Shown here one piece after another: positions 18,856 to 27,531 of a stretch of 64,000 nt of DNA. The stretch is from assembly GCF_004912155.1 (NCBI RefSeq), contig NZ_STGX01000017.1, positions 16,830 to 80,829 of the forward strand, written 5' to 3'. The notes below the pieces were generated by a model. The model was not told the origin of the DNA and made no database searches. It saw only the letters and a list, made by a program, of their open reading frames with translations. Position numbers and translations under genes: made by a program. Position 1 is the stretch's first letter; each line of letters begins with the position of its first letter. The DNA comes from Glycomyces paridis. GTDB taxonomy: Bacteria > Actinomycetota > Actinomycetes > Mycobacteriales > Micromonosporaceae.

Positions 18856-19659
18856 ATGGAACGCGAAACGGACGTCCAAGCGCGACGCGACCAGATGTAC
18901 GGCGAACTCGACCTCGGCTCGCTGACGCTCTTCTCGGGCTCGTTCATCAACTACGGGTACTGGGGCGACCTCGACCCCGGCCGCGACATCACCCTCGACG
19001 AGCGCACCGCGAGCCAGGCCGAGCTCTACCGCCGCGTCGTCACCGCACTCGAACCCGCCCCCGGCGCGCGGCTGCTCGAACTCGGCTCAGGGCTCGGCGT
19101 CGGCGCCGCGCTCGTCGCCCGCGAACTCGGCGTCGCGGTGACCGGCCTCGACCGCTCCCCGGCGCAGCTCGAACGCGCCGCCGCGGCCAACGCCGCCGCG
19201 CTGGCATCCCCCGACATCGGCCTTTCCTTCGCCGAAGGCTCGGTCACCGCCGTCCCGTTCCCCGACGGCGACTTCGACGGCGTCTACGCCGTCGAGATGC
19301 TCCAGCACGTCGACGACCTCGCCGCCACCGCGCGCGAGGCCCGCCGCGTCCTGGCCCCCGGCGGCCGGTTCGCCGCGGCCACCTTCTTCGCCCCCGACGG
19401 CTCGGGCCCCGGCCCCGTCGCCGACCTCATCGAGACCGTCGCCTCGGGCGTCGACGTCGTCCGCCCGGTGGGCGACTTCGCCGCCGACCTCGCCGCCGCT
19501 GGCTTCGCGGACGTCACGGTCACCTCGATCGGCGAGCACGTGTGGCGCCAGTTCGACCGGTGGATCGCCCAGACCGAGTTCCGCGACTCGTGGGGCCGCA
19601 ACTGGCTGCGCTGCCACGAACGCGGCTGGATCGACTACTACCTGGTCTCGGCGCGCTGA
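18856..19659 (+). CDS. Class I SAM-dependent methyltransferase
   Basis: A 267-residue soluble methyltransferase. SAM motif I is LLELGSGLGVGAALVAREL near residue 73, followed by the acidic VTGLDRSPAQL; motif post-II is DGVYAVEMLQHVDD, and LAPGGRFAAATFF is motif III. The pattern resembles small-molecule methyltransferases of the UbiE/sterol type (PF08241/PF13649), but the substrate cannot be read. CAGAAT (18844-18849) ends six bases before ATG 18856, so translation may be leaderless. Downstream it converges with a DUF1707 gene with one base between stops. It probably forms its own transcript after miaB. Confidence 0.88.
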   Translation: MERETDVQARRDQMYGELDLGSLTLFSGSFINYGYWGDLDPGRDITLDERTASQAELYRRVVTALEPAPGARLLELGSGLGVGAALVARELGVAVTGLDRSPAQLERAAAANAAALASPDIGLSFAEGSVTAVPFPDGDFDGVYAVEMLQHVDDLAATAREARRVLAPGGRFAAATFFAPDGSGPGPVADLIETVASGVDVVRPVGDFAADLAAAGFADVTVTSIGEHVWRQFDRWIAQTEFRDSWGRNWLRCHERGWIDYYLVSAR

Positions 19660-19660
19660 G

Positions 19661-20137
19661 TCACCACCAGTAGAGCGCGCCGAGGACGAAGAACAGGATC
19701 CACACCGGGACGCTCACGGCGCCGAGGACCAGGCCCGCCAGCGCGAACGACCGGGTGTCGGCCTCGCCCTTGCGGTGATTGTCGATGCCGATGAGGCCGA
19801 ACACGATAGCCAGCACGGTGAACGGCATGAAGCTCACGAACGACATCACGCCCATGCCGAGCGCGACGTGCCCCATGAGGTTCGCTTTGCCGCTCCGCTC
19901 GGGCGCCCGCTCGGGCGCGGGCGCCGCCTCGGCGGGCACCGGCAGCCGCGCCGCCGGGAGGTCGTCGAGGAGCCGGGCGACCTCGGCGTAGGTCTGCGCC
20001 TCGTACAGTCCCCGCGACCGCTCGTCGAACTCGTGCAGTTGCAGCCGCCCCGAGTCGAGCGCCTCCCTGAGCTGGGCGGCGACCTGCTCGCGTTCGTCGT
20101 CGGAGATCCGCATGCGGCCGGGATCGGGTCGGTTCAT
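19661..20137 (-). CDS. DUF1707 / DUF4190 small membrane protein
   Basis: 158 residues. The N-terminal DUF1707 motif (RISDDEREQVAAQLREALDS, then LHEFDERS) spans about residues 9-55, followed by a Pro/Ala linker and a DUF4190-like pair of helices (GHVALGMGVMSFVSF through LGALYWW). The DUF1707 stretch is a short actinobacterial domain often coupled to membrane segments; its function is not established. The start is ATG 20137 with GAAGGACC before it; the frame is open further upstream without protein-like sequence. It lies downstream of the anti-sigma gene on the same strand. Confidence 0.85.
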   Translation of the reverse strand: MNRPDPGRMRISDDEREQVAAQLREALDSGRLQLHEFDERSRGLYEAQTYAEVARLLDDLPAARLPVPAEAAPAPERAPERSGKANLMGHVALGMGVMSFVSFMPFTVLAIVFGLIGIDNHRKGEADTRSFALAGLVLGAVSVPVWILFFVLGALYWW

Positions 20138-20202
20138 GGGCCGGTCCTTCGGAAGGGTGTGGCCCCCAAGGGTATACAGCCCGGCCCCCGCCCGGCCTCG
20201 GG

Positions 20203-20922
20203 CTACCAGCCCGGGAGGGCAGCGGTGAGGACGGTCCCGTCCGAGCCCACCAGCCGCACCTCGGTGATGTCGCCGATGTCGGCGGCCACGGTCGCCCCCG
20301 TGCCGCACGAGGTCTCGGCGACCTCGCACGAGCCGACCGTGGCCGTCCACTCGCCGGTCGAGACGACCAGGTCGTACGTGCCGGGCGCGGCCTCGCCGAG
20401 GACCGCGAACACCCACGAGGGCTCCCCTTGGTACAGGAACACGTGCCCGACCTGGACGCCGCCGTCGAGGACCGGCGCGGCCGTGAAGTACCGGCCGTCG
20501 GCGACGGCGAGGGTCCGCTCGTAACGGTCGGCGGTCTCGCGGTCCTGCGCGGTCGCGGTCCAGACCGTGCCCGCGGCGGCGACGGCGATCACCAGCGCCG
20601 CGGCGACGGCCGCGAGCGGCCGCAGCACCCGGTGGCGCCTGCCCGCGGGTGCTTTCCGCTTCGCGCGCCTCGGGTTGCGGGAGCCGTCCTCGACCCGGAT
20701 CCGGTCGAGGACGGCGCTCTCGAACCCGGCGGGCGGCTGGTGCTGCGGCGCGACGAGCAGCACCTCGTCGGCGACCCGGGCGAGGGCGTCGAGCTCGCGG
20801 CGGCAGTCCTCGCAGCCGGCCAGGTGCGCGAGGGTCCGCGCGCGGTCGGGGCCGCTCGCCGCGCCAGTGGCGACCTCGGCGAGGCCCTCCCGGTACCCGT
20901 CGCAGCGTGTCGGCTCAGTCAT
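20203..20922 (-). CDS. Anti-sigma factor with zinc-finger-like HCC motif
   Basis: A 239-residue, single-pass membrane anti-sigma factor. The N-terminal domain has a zinc-binding HLAGCEDC motif near residue 33 (His-x3-Cys-x2-Cys), one helix spans about 105-125 after a basic RRAKRKAPAGRRHR stretch, and the extracytoplasmic C-terminal domain (about 130-239) resembles the RskA sensor domain. Its start overlaps the sigma gene stop by eight bases, so it is made together with the sigma it should bind. Signal unknown; the domain layout suggests a signal outside the membrane, possibly transmitted by proteolysis. Confidence 0.9.
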   Translation of the reverse strand: MTEPTRCDGYREGLAEVATGAASGPDRARTLAHLAGCEDCRRELDALARVADEVLLVAPQHQPPAGFESAVLDRIRVEDGSRNPRRAKRKAPAGRRHRVLRPLAAVAAALVIAVAAAGTVWTATAQDRETADRYERTLAVADGRYFTAAPVLDGGVQVGHVFLYQGEPSWVFAVLGEAAPGTYDLVVSTGEWTATVGSCEVAETSCGTGATVAADIGDITEVRLVGSDGTVLTAALPGW

Positions 20923-21451
20923 GGCGCACCTCGAGGATTCCGCGCAGTCGCGTCAGGCCGGTCCTGATCCGGGTCTTGGCCGTGCCGAGCGGCACATGTT
21001 GGCGCTCGCCGATCTCCCGGGCGGTCAGTCCGAAGTGCACCGACAGCACCACGGCCACGGCCTGGTCCTTCGGGAGCTCCCGCAGGGCGGCGGTCACGTC
21101 GTCGGCGTCGTCCACCCGGTCGCCGTCGTTGGAGGGGGCCATCAGGAGCTCCGCCATCGCGACCGGTTCGGTCGCGAGCTCGCGGCGCACCCGCAGCACG
21201 TCGATGGCGACGTTCCGCGTGATCGTCAGCAGCCACGTCGAGGCCCGCGCGCGCCGCGGGTCGTAGTTCCCCGCGTGCCGCCACGCGCGCACGAACGCCT
21301 CCTGCGCGACCTCCTCGGCCACGGCCGGGACGCCCACCACCGACAGCGCCATGCCGAAGACGCGGGCCTGGTGGCGCCGGACGAACGCCGCCATCGCGTC
21401 GGCGTCGCCGCCGGCGACCCCCGCGAGCAGCGCCTCATCTGACACTTCCAT
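20915..21451 (-). CDS. ECF RNA polymerase sigma factor
   Basis: A 178-residue extracytoplasmic-function sigma factor. Region 2 (FVRRHQARVFGMALSVVG, then RASTWLLTITRNVAIDVLR) covers about residues 20-90 and region 4 (ALRELPKDQAVAVVLSVHFG, then LGTAKTRIRTGLTRLR) about 115-170. It resembles the SigK-type group and is paired with a zinc-finger anti-sigma. ATG 21451 gives the usual length; an upstream in-frame start would add an Arg-rich tail. A lipoprotein and cytochrome b operon starts 150 bases away, divergent, making them natural candidate targets. Confidence 0.93.
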   Translation of the reverse strand: MEVSDEALLAGVAGGDADAMAAFVRRHQARVFGMALSVVGVPAVAEEVAQEAFVRAWRHAGNYDPRRARASTWLLTITRNVAIDVLRVRRELATEPVAMAELLMAPSNDGDRVDDADDVTAALRELPKDQAVAVVLSVHFGLTAREIGERQHVPLGTAKTRIRTGLTRLRGILEVRHD

Positions 21452-21600
21452 ACCGGTTATACGGAACCACACGCCGAAGGGATTGCGCCGGGCGCCGCGA
21501 ATTCGGCGCCGCCGCGCCCGCAATCCATTCGGGGCCCCGGCCCGTATCACCTGTACGGGCAGTGCCGCTCCAGCGCACTGCCGCGACGAAAGGCCGAGAC

Positions 21601-22071
21601 ATGAAGACGAAGCTGATGGCCCTGACCGCCACGGGCGTCCTCGCGGTCGCGCTCGCCGGATGCGGCGGGGACGGCGACGCGGGGGAGGAGGGCGGCCCCA
21701 CGGTCGCGATCGTGCAGCCCGCCGAAGGCGGCACCGTCGCCGTCCCGTTCACGTTCGAGGTCGATTCGAGCGAGGACCTCGGCCCGACCGACACCGGGAA
21801 CCACCACGTCCACCTCTACCTCGACGGCGACGACAGCGTCTACGAGGTCATCGAGTCCGGCAACGGCGAGCCCATCGAGATCACCGCCGACTCCCCGATC
21901 CTCGCGGGCGTCGCCGACGGCGAGCACACGATCAACGTCTCCCTGCGCAACGCCGACCACTCCGCGGCGGGTGCCGAGGACGAGGTCGCCGTCGTGTTCG
22001 GTGCCGCGGGCTCGGGCAGCACCGGCGGCTCGGACGGCGAGGAGGGCACGGAGGACCTGTATGACTACTGA
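21601..22071 (+). CDS. Lipoprotein with DUF4399-like domain
   Basis: A 156-residue secreted lipoprotein. The signal MKTKLMALTATGVLAVALAG leads into Cys of a lipobox (LAGC, Cys 21). The mature part holds a single domain with TGNHHVHLYLDGD near residue 60, the His-rich core of DUF4399-type proteins, and ends in a Gly/Ser/Glu-rich tail. The two adjacent His could bind a metal. GAAAGG precedes ATG 21601. It overlaps the next gene, a cytochrome b, by 11 bases, so the two are coupled and may work together outside the membrane. Confidence 0.85.
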   Translation: MKTKLMALTATGVLAVALAGCGGDGDAGEEGGPTVAIVQPAEGGTVAVPFTFEVDSSEDLGPTDTGNHHVHLYLDGDDSVYEVIESGNGEPIEITADSPILAGVADGEHTINVSLRNADHSAAGAEDEVAVVFGAAGSGSTGGSDGEEGTEDLYDY

Positions 22072-22753
22072 GGCCGAACCGGGCGGCCCAGCGCGTGAGG
22101 GCACCGTGGTGCGCAACCGCGCGCCCGCCCGCTGGTTCCACGCCGCCGTCTACCTGTCGGTTCTGGTCCTCATGGCCACGGGCTGGTGGCTCACGCTCGG
22201 CCGCGAAGGCGATCCGAGCCTCCTCGCCCGCGCGACCGGGTTCGCCGACGCCGAGATCCACACCGTCGTCGGCTGGGTCCTCGCGGGCCTGGCCGTCGCC
22301 GGACTCGCGTTCGGCCCGAAGGGCCTCCGCGCCCTCGTCGTGGACTCGGCGCGGCTGCGCCGCTCAGACCTGCGCTGGTTCGCCCGCTGGCCGAAAGCGG
22401 TGTTCACCGGCCGCTTCGCCCGCCACGAGGGCCGGTTCGACCCCGGCCAGCGCATCGCCAACCTCGTCATGGTCGCCCTGCTCTCGGCGCTCGTCGTCAG
22501 CGGTGTCGGGCTGTGGGCCGTCTCCGGCGGGCCGGCCTTCGTCTGGTTCAACCGGGTCCACCGCTGGTCCACCTACGCGTTCACCCCGGTGGTCCTGGGC
22601 CACATCCTCATCGCCGCCGGGGTCCTCCCCGGCTACCGCGGCGTCTGGCGCGCCATGCACCTGGGCGGGCGCCTGCGCCGCCGCGACGCCGCCCGCGTCT
22701 GGCCCGGCTGGCTCGAACGCCGCGACGACGAGGAGGGCGGGCGGCGCGGCTGA
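22061..22753 (+). CDS. Cytochrome b/b561-type membrane protein
   Basis: A 230-residue, four-helix diheme cytochrome of the formate dehydrogenase gamma / Ni-Fe hydrogenase b-type family. Candidate heme ligands are His in RWFHAAVYL, DAEIHTVVGW, NRVHRWSTY and LGHILIAAG. It should pass electrons across or into the membrane; no dehydrogenase or molybdenum enzyme gene is next to it, so its partner is unknown. The start is ATG 22061, inside the end of the lipoprotein gene. A very strong hairpin overlaps its stop codon. Confidence 0.88.
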   Translation: MTTEAEPGGPAREGTVVRNRAPARWFHAAVYLSVLVLMATGWWLTLGREGDPSLLARATGFADAEIHTVVGWVLAGLAVAGLAFGPKGLRALVVDSARLRRSDLRWFARWPKAVFTGRFARHEGRFDPGQRIANLVMVALLSALVVSGVGLWAVSGGPAFVWFNRVHRWSTYAFTPVVLGHILIAAGVLPGYRGVWRAMHLGGRLRRRDAARVWPGWLERRDDEEGGRRG

Positions 22754-22771
22754 GCGCCGCGCCGCCCGCCC
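22735..22771. terminator. Bidirectional terminator
   Basis: A perfect 16-bp GC stem (GGGCGGGCGGCGCGGC with its complement, 5-base loop) between the converging cytochrome b and ABC exporter genes. It covers the cytochrome stop codon. Confidence 0.75.
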
Positions 22772-22776
22772 GGGAC

Positions 22777-24651
22777 TCAGACGAGGCTGTCCTCCCACTG
22801 GCGGTGCAGTGTCGCGTACTCGCCGCCGTGGTCGATGAGCTCCTCGGGGTGGCCGTCCTCGATGATGCGGCCGTGTTCGAGCACCAGGACGCGGTCGGCG
22901 ATCTCCACGGTCGAGAGGCGGTGGGCGATGATGATCGCCGTCCGGTCGGCCAGGATGGTGCGCAGGGCCCGCTGCACGAGTCGCTCCGAGGGGATGTCCA
23001 GCGAGGAGGTCGCCTCGTCGAGGATGAGGACCCTCGGGTCGGCCAGGAACGCCCGCGCGAACACGACCAGTTGACGTTGGCCCGCCGAGAGGCGGCCGCC
23101 GCGCTTGCGCACGTGCGTGTCGTAGCCGTCGGGCAGCGCGTCGATGAACTCGTGGGCGCCGACCACCTTGGCCGCCTCCACGATCCGCTCACGCGGAGCG
23201 CCGGGCCGCCCCAGTTCGATGTTCTCGGCGATCGTGCCGTTGAACAGGAAGTTCTCCTGGGTGATCATGACGATGTTCGCCCGCAGGTCGGCCTCTGCAA
23301 GGTCGCGCAGGTCCACGCCGTCGAGCGAGACCGTGCCCGCCTTCGGGTCGTAGAAGCGGCTCACGAGTTTCGCGATCGTGGTCTTGCCCGCGCCGGTCGA
23401 GCCGACCAGCGCCGTCGTCTGCCCCCCGGGGATGCGCAGGTCCAGGCCCGGCAGCACCACCTGGTCGTCGCGGTACTGGAACCGCACGCCGTCGAAGCGC
23501 AGCTCGCCGCGCGGCCGCTCGATCGCGCGCGGCTCCTCGGGCTCGGCCACCTCGACGGGTTCGTCCAGAACGCCGGAGATCTTCTCCAGCGCCGACGTCG
23601 CCGACTGGAGCACGTTGTAGAACTGCACCAGCTCGTTGAGCGGGTCGAAGAACCGCTTCATGTACAGCAGGAACGCCGCCAGGACGCCGAGCTCGGTGTT
23701 GCCCTGCATGACCTGCCAGCCGCCGAACAGCAGCACCACGACGGTGGCGAGGTGCCCGATGCCGCGCATCCCGCCGGCCATGAACGCGTTCTGCTGGTGC
23801 CCGGCCGCCTGCGCGAACCGGTTGTCGGTGTTGAGGCCGGCGAACAGCTCCCGGTCGCGCTCCTCGCGCCGGTAGGCCTGGACCGCGCGCACCCCGCCCA
23901 TCGACTCCACGAAGTAGACGATGAGCAGGGCCACCGTCTCGCGGGCCCTGCGGTACGCGACCGCCGAGACCTTGCTGAACCAGCGGCCCAGCAGCAGCAT
24001 GAGCGGGAACGTCAGCAGCGCCACCGCCGCCAGCCGCGCGTCGATGACCAGCATGACCACGGTGATGGTGACGACGTTGAGCGCGGCCAGGACCAGGTCG
24101 TCCACGCCGTTCTCGGTCATCTCCCGGATCGACTCCATGTCCGAGCTCTGCCGGGCCGTGACGCGCCCGGACGTGAACCGCTCGTGGAACGACACCGACA
24201 ACTGCTGGAACTTGCGGAAGACCCTGCTGCGCAGCGCGAACAGCATCGCCGCGCTCACCTTCGCCGACTGCGCGATGTAGAGGCGCACGCACAGGTACTC
24301 CAGGATCGCCACGACCGCGAACGCCACCCCGATCGTCGCCACGATCGAGTAGTCGTCGCGGTCGGTCAGCGCCGGGATGCCGTGGTCGATGCCGTACATG
24401 ACCAGCAGCGGCGTCGCCATGCTCGCGAAGTTCTGCACCACCAGGATGCCGCACAGGAACAGGATGCCCTTCTTGTGCGGCCGCATCATCGACCCGAGCA
24501 GGCGCCGCGACTGGCTCCGCAGCTCCTTGATCGACTCGGCGTCGTCCACTTCGGCACTGGTTCGGTCGGCCTCGGAGGACTCCGCGTGGCCCCGCCAGTG
24601 CGAGTGCTTGTCGGGCTTGTCGGTCTTGCCGGTCGGCTCGGCCAGCGTCAT
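22777..24651 (-). CDS. ABC exporter half-transporter, catalytically complete site
   Basis: A 624-residue fused exporter: a charged N-terminal tail of about 70 residues, six transmembrane helices (about 75-350) and an ATPase domain (390-620). Walker A is GSTGAGKTT, Walker B LILDEATSSLD with the catalytic Glu, and switch His is in IIIAHRLST. The signature reads LSAGQ instead of LSGGQ. The preceding gene, overlapping by four bases (ATGA), encodes the partner with the opposite pattern, so the two form a heterodimer of the BmrCD/TM287-288 type. Substrate unknown (drugs, lipids or a peptide). Confidence 0.92.
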   Translation of the reverse strand: MTLAEPTGKTDKPDKHSHWRGHAESSEADRTSAEVDDAESIKELRSQSRRLLGSMMRPHKKGILFLCGILVVQNFASMATPLLVMYGIDHGIPALTDRDDYSIVATIGVAFAVVAILEYLCVRLYIAQSAKVSAAMLFALRSRVFRKFQQLSVSFHERFTSGRVTARQSSDMESIREMTENGVDDLVLAALNVVTITVVMLVIDARLAAVALLTFPLMLLLGRWFSKVSAVAYRRARETVALLIVYFVESMGGVRAVQAYRREERDRELFAGLNTDNRFAQAAGHQQNAFMAGGMRGIGHLATVVVLLFGGWQVMQGNTELGVLAAFLLYMKRFFDPLNELVQFYNVLQSATSALEKISGVLDEPVEVAEPEEPRAIERPRGELRFDGVRFQYRDDQVVLPGLDLRIPGGQTTALVGSTGAGKTTIAKLVSRFYDPKAGTVSLDGVDLRDLAEADLRANIVMITQENFLFNGTIAENIELGRPGAPRERIVEAAKVVGAHEFIDALPDGYDTHVRKRGGRLSAGQRQLVVFARAFLADPRVLILDEATSSLDIPSERLVQRALRTILADRTAIIIAHRLSTVEIADRVLVLEHGRIIEDGHPEELIDHGGEYATLHRQWEDSLV

Positions 24652-26453
24652 GCCGCCACCTCCTCAGATTCGGCAGAAAGCACGTCCACGTACTCGGGGC
24701 TGGTGCCCATCAGTTCTGAGTGCGCCCCGACGGCCGCGATGCGACCCTCGTGGAGCAGCGCGACCCGGTCGGCCAGCGCCACCGTCGAGGGCCGGTGCAC
24801 GACCACGAGCGCGGTGGTGTCCCGCAGGACCTGCGCGAGCGCCCGCTCCACGAGCTCCTCGGTGTGGACGTCGAGCGCCGAGAGCGGGTCGTCGAGGACC
24901 AGCAGCGCGGGCTTGACGACGACGGCGCGGGCGAGCGCGAGGCGCTGGCGCTGGCCGCCGGACAGCGACAGGCCCTGCTCGCCGATGCGGGTGTCGAGGC
25001 CGTAGGGCAGGTCGTACACGAACTCGGCCTGCGCGACCCGGAGGGCCTCTTCGAGGTCGCGCTCGTCGGCTTCGGGCCGCCCGAGCGCGAGGTTCTCGCG
25101 CACGCTCATGGAGAACAGCGTGGCCTCCTCGAACGCGGTGGTGACCACCGAGCGCAGGTTCGCGAGCCGGATGTCGCGGATGTCGACGCCGTCGAGGAGG
25201 ATGCGTCCGCCGGTCGGGTCGTTGAGCCGCGAGGGCAGCGACACGAGCGTGGACTTGCCCGAGCCGGTCTTGCCCGCGATGGCGACGGTCTCGCCGGGGC
25301 GCACGGTGAGGTCGACGCCGCGCAGGATGTCGCGCGTGTCGTCCTCGTAGCCGAAGCGCACGCCCTCGAAGACGAGTTCGCCGCGCACGGAGCCGCGGTC
25401 GACGGCGACGGCGCCGGGCCGGTCCTTGATGGCCGGTTCGGTGTCGAAGACCTCGTAGACGCGGTCGGCGGCGGTCATGGCCTCGTTGCCGTGGGCCATG
25501 ACCCAGCCGCTCGCCTCGATCGGCCACAGGATCGCCAGCTGGAGCATGATGAACGCGGTCAGGTCGCCCACGGACATGGCGCCGTCGGCGACCATGATCG
25601 AGCCGAGCACGAGCGTGGCGCCGAGGGCCGCGGAGGCGATGGCGGTGAAGCCCGACCAGGACCGGGAGGCGACGAGGCTCTTGCTGACGCCGCGGTCGCG
25701 CAGCTCGGCGGCCTCCTTGTCGAAGCGCTCGGCCATGAGCGGCCCGCGCCCGAGGGCCTTGATCGCCCTGATGCCCAGGGCCGACTCCTCGGCGGCGCTG
25801 GAGACCTCGCCGGACTGGTCCTGCTCGGCGCGCGCCATCGGCAGGTAGTTCCTGAAGAACCCGCGTCCGATGAGGAACAGCGGCACCGCGGAGGCGGCGA
25901 CGATGAGGGCCAGGCGCCATTCGATGAACAGCAGCTGGCCCATGATGAGGACGATCATGCCGATCGAGGTGATCGCGAAGACCATGCCGCCGGCGAAGAA
26001 CCGCCGGATCATGCCCAGGTCGGAGGTGACCCGCGCGAGGAGCTGGCCGGTCTGCCAGCGGTCGTGGAAGCCGGTGTGGAGCCGCTGGAGGTGCGCGTAG
26101 AGCCCGCCGCGGATGTCCGCCTCGATCGCCATGGCCGTGGTGGTCTGGAAGTACCGCCGGGTCAGGTTGAGGAGCGCGTCGAGCGCGCCGAGGACGGCGA
26201 TCGCCGCCACGATCTTCCACAGCCCGGGGAGGTCGCCGTCGGTGATCGGGCCGTCGATGGCCCGTCCGACCAGCGGGGGGATGGCGAGGCCGGTGACGAT
26301 GTTGAGCAGCACCATCGACCACAGCACGGCCAACCGGAATCGGTAGGGGTACAGGTATTTCTTGATCCGCCACAGGTTCGTCAGTGCCGACCGACGCGGC
26401 GGGGGAGCATCCGTCTCTGACTGTTCTGGAGTTTTCAACCGCTCTGAGCCCAC
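24648..26453 (-). CDS. ABC exporter half-transporter with degenerate catalytic Glu
   Basis: A 601-residue partner of the exporter encoded next. Six helices (about 45-310) precede an ATPase domain with Walker A GKTGSGKST, an intact LSGGQRQR signature and switch His in VVVHRPST. In Walker B the catalytic Glu is Asp (LLVLDDPLSALD), the hallmark of the degenerate site in heterodimeric exporters. I place the start at GTG 26453: the upstream in-frame TTG (26489) lies within a good -35 box, with -10 TACCTT ending six bases before this GTG. First gene of a two-gene operon. Confidence 0.9.
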   Translation of the reverse strand: MGSERLKTPEQSETDAPPPRRSALTNLWRIKKYLYPYRFRLAVLWSMVLLNIVTGLAIPPLVGRAIDGPITDGDLPGLWKIVAAIAVLGALDALLNLTRRYFQTTTAMAIEADIRGGLYAHLQRLHTGFHDRWQTGQLLARVTSDLGMIRRFFAGGMVFAITSIGMIVLIMGQLLFIEWRLALIVAASAVPLFLIGRGFFRNYLPMARAEQDQSGEVSSAAEESALGIRAIKALGRGPLMAERFDKEAAELRDRGVSKSLVASRSWSGFTAIASAALGATLVLGSIMVADGAMSVGDLTAFIMLQLAILWPIEASGWVMAHGNEAMTAADRVYEVFDTEPAIKDRPGAVAVDRGSVRGELVFEGVRFGYEDDTRDILRGVDLTVRPGETVAIAGKTGSGKSTLVSLPSRLNDPTGGRILLDGVDIRDIRLANLRSVVTTAFEEATLFSMSVRENLALGRPEADERDLEEALRVAQAEFVYDLPYGLDTRIGEQGLSLSGGQRQRLALARAVVVKPALLVLDDPLSALDVHTEELVERALAQVLRDTTALVVVHRPSTVALADRVALLHEGRIAAVGAHSELMGTSPEYVDVLSAESEEVAA

Positions 26454-26459
26454 TGCACC

Positions 26460-26489
26460 AAGGTACGAGCGGGGTACGCCTCCCGGCAA
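26460..26489 (-). promoter_or_regulatory. Promoter of ABC exporter operon, leaderless type
   Basis: On the minus strand TTGCCG (26489-26484), an 18-base spacer and TACCTT (26465-26460) end six bases before GTG 26453. Transcription should begin at the start codon. This decides the start of the gene. Confidence 0.6.
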
Positions 26490-26647
26490 CCCGATTTCAC
26501 CGGCCGGCCGGTAAGTAAAACTCGGATTCTGTTCGATCCGGTTGCGGCCCTTCGCAAAACAATTTGGAAAACGTTTTACTCCGGTGTCCGTTCTACGGGA
26601 CGGACGGCCCCGCCGGAGCCGCCCGCCCGCTCACGCCCTTGCGATGC

Positions 26648-27382
26648 TCAATCGAGCAGCAGCTCCCGCAGCTCCTCGGCCCGGTCGAAACCGGTCGCCG
26701 TCACGTACTCGCCCATCGACCCGAACCGCTCCCGCATCTCCGCGAGCGTCTCCAGCATCGCCTCCGCGGGCGTCGTCAGGCCGCTCTCGGTCGCGGGCTT
26801 GCCGAGGTGCTCGTCCCGCCACCGCTTCCAGCGCGCGATCCCGTGGTTCGACAGCGCGTAGTCCGCCGCGATGTCCTCCTCGCCGACGCCGAGCACCGAC
26901 AGCAGCGACGCGGCCACCAGGCCCGTCCGGTCCTTCCCCGCCATGCAGTGGAACAGGACCGGCTCGCCGCCCGCGATCACGTCGAGCGAGTCGCGCACCG
27001 CCTGGTACCCCGATTCGAGCATCCCCGAATAGCGCTGGCGCAGGAACGGCACCGTCGCCGCGCCCTCCGGGTAGGGCCGGCCGATGTTCTCCCACCGGAC
27101 GTGCAGCAGCTCGAAGTGGTGGAACTCGACCCCCTCGACCTCGGGGAACCGGCCCGCGACCTCCCACTCCTCGGCCCGTCGCAGGTCGATGACGTGGCGG
27201 ATGCCCAGCCGGTTCACCAGCAGGTCCAGGTCCGCCTCGGTCGGGCGCCCCACGTTGTCGGAGCGGAACACCCTGCCGGTGCGGACCGTCCGGCCCCCGT
27301 CGGCGGCCCAGCCGCCCACGTCACGCAGGTTGAAGATCTTCTCGGCGTCGTGGAACTGCCGGGGGAGGGTCTCGATGGTCAT
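26648..27382 (-). CDS. Tyrosine/serine protein phosphatase (PTP, DSP-like)
   Basis: A 244-residue phosphatase of the Y_phosphatase3 family (PF13350, MptpB-like). The signature loop HCMAGKDRTGL near residue 146 has the nucleophilic Cys and the Arg of CX5R. The N-terminus, NLRDVGGWAADGGRTVRTGR, followed by VFRSD, is typical of the family, as is IDLRRAEEW. MptpB-type enzymes also act on phosphoinositides, so substrate is open. It is preceded by about 150 bases without a gene and seems to be a single-gene unit. Confidence 0.92.
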   Translation of the reverse strand: MTIETLPRQFHDAEKIFNLRDVGGWAADGGRTVRTGRVFRSDNVGRPTEADLDLLVNRLGIRHVIDLRRAEEWEVAGRFPEVEGVEFHHFELLHVRWENIGRPYPEGAATVPFLRQRYSGMLESGYQAVRDSLDVIAGGEPVLFHCMAGKDRTGLVAASLLSVLGVGEEDIAADYALSNHGIARWKRWRDEHLGKPATESGLTTPAEAMLETLAEMRERFGSMGEYVTATGFDRAEELRELLLD

Positions 27383-27474
27383 GCGGCTGCCTTCCTGTCG
27401 GGGGGACGTGCAGGTTCACGGCTCGGCGAAGCGCGGTGCGGAGGGGGACGGTGAAGGGAACGGCGGGAACGCGA

Positions 27475-27503
27475 ACGGCGCGGACCGGTTCGGTCCACGC
27501 CGT
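27475..27503 (-). terminator. Hairpin downstream of DUF349 gene
   Basis: ACGGCG-C-GGACC pairs with GGTCC-A-CGCCGT: 11 pairs with one mismatch and a 5-base loop, about 30 bases past the DUF349 stop. No T run. Confidence 0.45.
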
Positions 27504-27531
27504 CGTGACTCACGTTCATCTTCGGGCCGCG

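Noticed and set aside
26454-26489. TTG 26489 as start of the first ABC exporter gene
   Set aside because: It is the -35 box (TTGCCG) of a promoter whose -10 ends six bases before GTG 26453.
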